Shown piece by piece: positions 63,535 through 64,000 of a stretch of DNA of 64,000 nt. The stretch spans positions 144,001-208,000 of the forward strand of contig CAJJDP010000001.1 in NCBI GenBank assembly GCA_905182995.1, written 5' to 3'. The translations under genes and the position numbers were made by a program. How positions within the stretch are numbered: position 1 is the stretch's first letter; each line of letters begins with the position of its first letter. The stretch comes from Paramecium octaurelia (lineage: Eukaryota; Ciliophora; Oligohymenophorea; Peniculida; Parameciidae). The notes beneath the pieces were generated by a model. It saw only the letters and a list, made by a program, of their open reading frames with translations, made no database searches and was not told the origin of the DNA.

Positions 63535-64000
63535 ATGAAAAAAAGAACTCTTTAGGAACTCTCTGAAGAATAAGAGGAAATTAATTCCTCTTATATAAAT
63601 GTTAATTCTCTTTAAAAATAGTTATACTTAGAAAATTAAAAGAGACTAGAGGAAATAAAATAAGAGAAGCAAGAGATAAAATAAAATGAAGGAGATGAAG
63701 TAAAATAAGTTGATGAAAAAATTAAGCTTTGCTTTCCAGTTGGTAAGTTTTGCTTAAATCAAATATCTTAATATCCTAAAGAAGAAAAATAATCGCATAT
63801 ATTATCATTCATAAATATTATACAAGAGAATGCTTACTCTGATGGTATGAAAATGATTAATAAAATATAGTATAAAAAGAAAAGCCTAAAATTACATTAG
63901 AAGCTGCTTTGATGACTTGCTATGGTTTTGAGGATCATTTACTTAAACCCTTAGTTTTATCGGGAGTCAAGTTATTTATTATTAATGATAATGATAATAA
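63535..64000 (+). CDS. N-terminal part of a gene running off the window, possibly Tdp1/PLD-like
   Basis: The start is MKKRTLQELSEEQEEIN, followed by a Glu/Lys/Gln-rich coiled-coil-like segment to about residue 70. After a 26-nt intron (63845-63870) the frame reads KPKITLEAALMTCYGFEDHL and LLKPLVLSGVKLFIINDNDN, a compact alpha/beta start that recalls the first strands of phospholipase D/tyrosyl-DNA phosphodiesterase domains. The HKD motifs needed to prove this would lie beyond the window. The 3' end is cut at 64000. Confidence 0.6.

Noticed and set aside
1-64000. tRNA, rRNA or transposon genes
   Set aside because: On reading both strands I saw no cloverleaf-like sequence, rRNA core sequence, transposase or reverse transcriptase motif; a tRNA scan could still find one I missed.

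Overview
The window looks like macronuclear DNA of a ciliate, most likely Paramecium or a close relative. It is very AT-rich. Long coherent reading frames appear only when TAA and TAG are read as glutamine and TGA is kept as the sole stop. Introns are tiny (20 to about 32 nt, mostly GTA...AG), and genes are packed tens of bases apart. All protein readings below use that code; standard-code ORFs here are fragments or shadows.

Layout. 1-11928 (+) is the 3' part of a giant repeat protein: a 1974-bp super-unit of eight ~82-residue modules, four full copies plus a partial one, then eight worn modules and a Ser/Gln-rich tail. Next are a TRAF-like zinc-finger gene (-), a 1.1-kb gene-poor stretch and a 2597-residue secreted protein with ten repeated lectin/LamG-like domains (+, 13872-21737). 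Then come SEC24 (+), a small damaged-looking reading frame (-), a NEK-family kinase (+), a small acidic MEA1-like protein (-), an HDDC2-type HD-domain nucleotidase (+), the ciliary coiled-coil protein CFAP53 (+), ribosomal protein S16/uS9 (+) and a RING/B-box/leucine-rich-repeat protein (+). After a weakly annotated stretch come a degenerate kinase (+) and a Cdh1/FZR1-type APC/C activator (-). A 17-kb minus-strand block follows: an axonemal inner-arm-type dynein heavy chain, a 746-residue helical protein 39 bp upstream of it, and an AGC kinase. The right end holds short, poorly resolved genes, an SR splicing factor (RRM + CCHC knuckle + RS tail) and the start of one more gene that runs off the window.

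Assembly. Four single-N positions (31716, 43026, 57393, 61092) are contig joins at which the same 1.3-1.4 kb is present on both sides. The apparent duplications of RPS16, the RING gene, part of the dynein stalk, and two stretches near 57 and 61 kb are therefore probably unmerged overlaps, not biology. Two pairs look identical; two differ by scattered substitutions, as alleles or paralogues would.

Themes. Several genes serve cilia or cell division (dynein, CFAP53, NEK kinase, Cdh1) and the rest are housekeeping or surface functions; nothing suggests an operon or mobile element. The most informative observations are the higher-order repeat array in the giant protein, repeated use of AAG and GAG 3' splice sites proven by conserved reading frames, and the ten-domain lectin-like protein.
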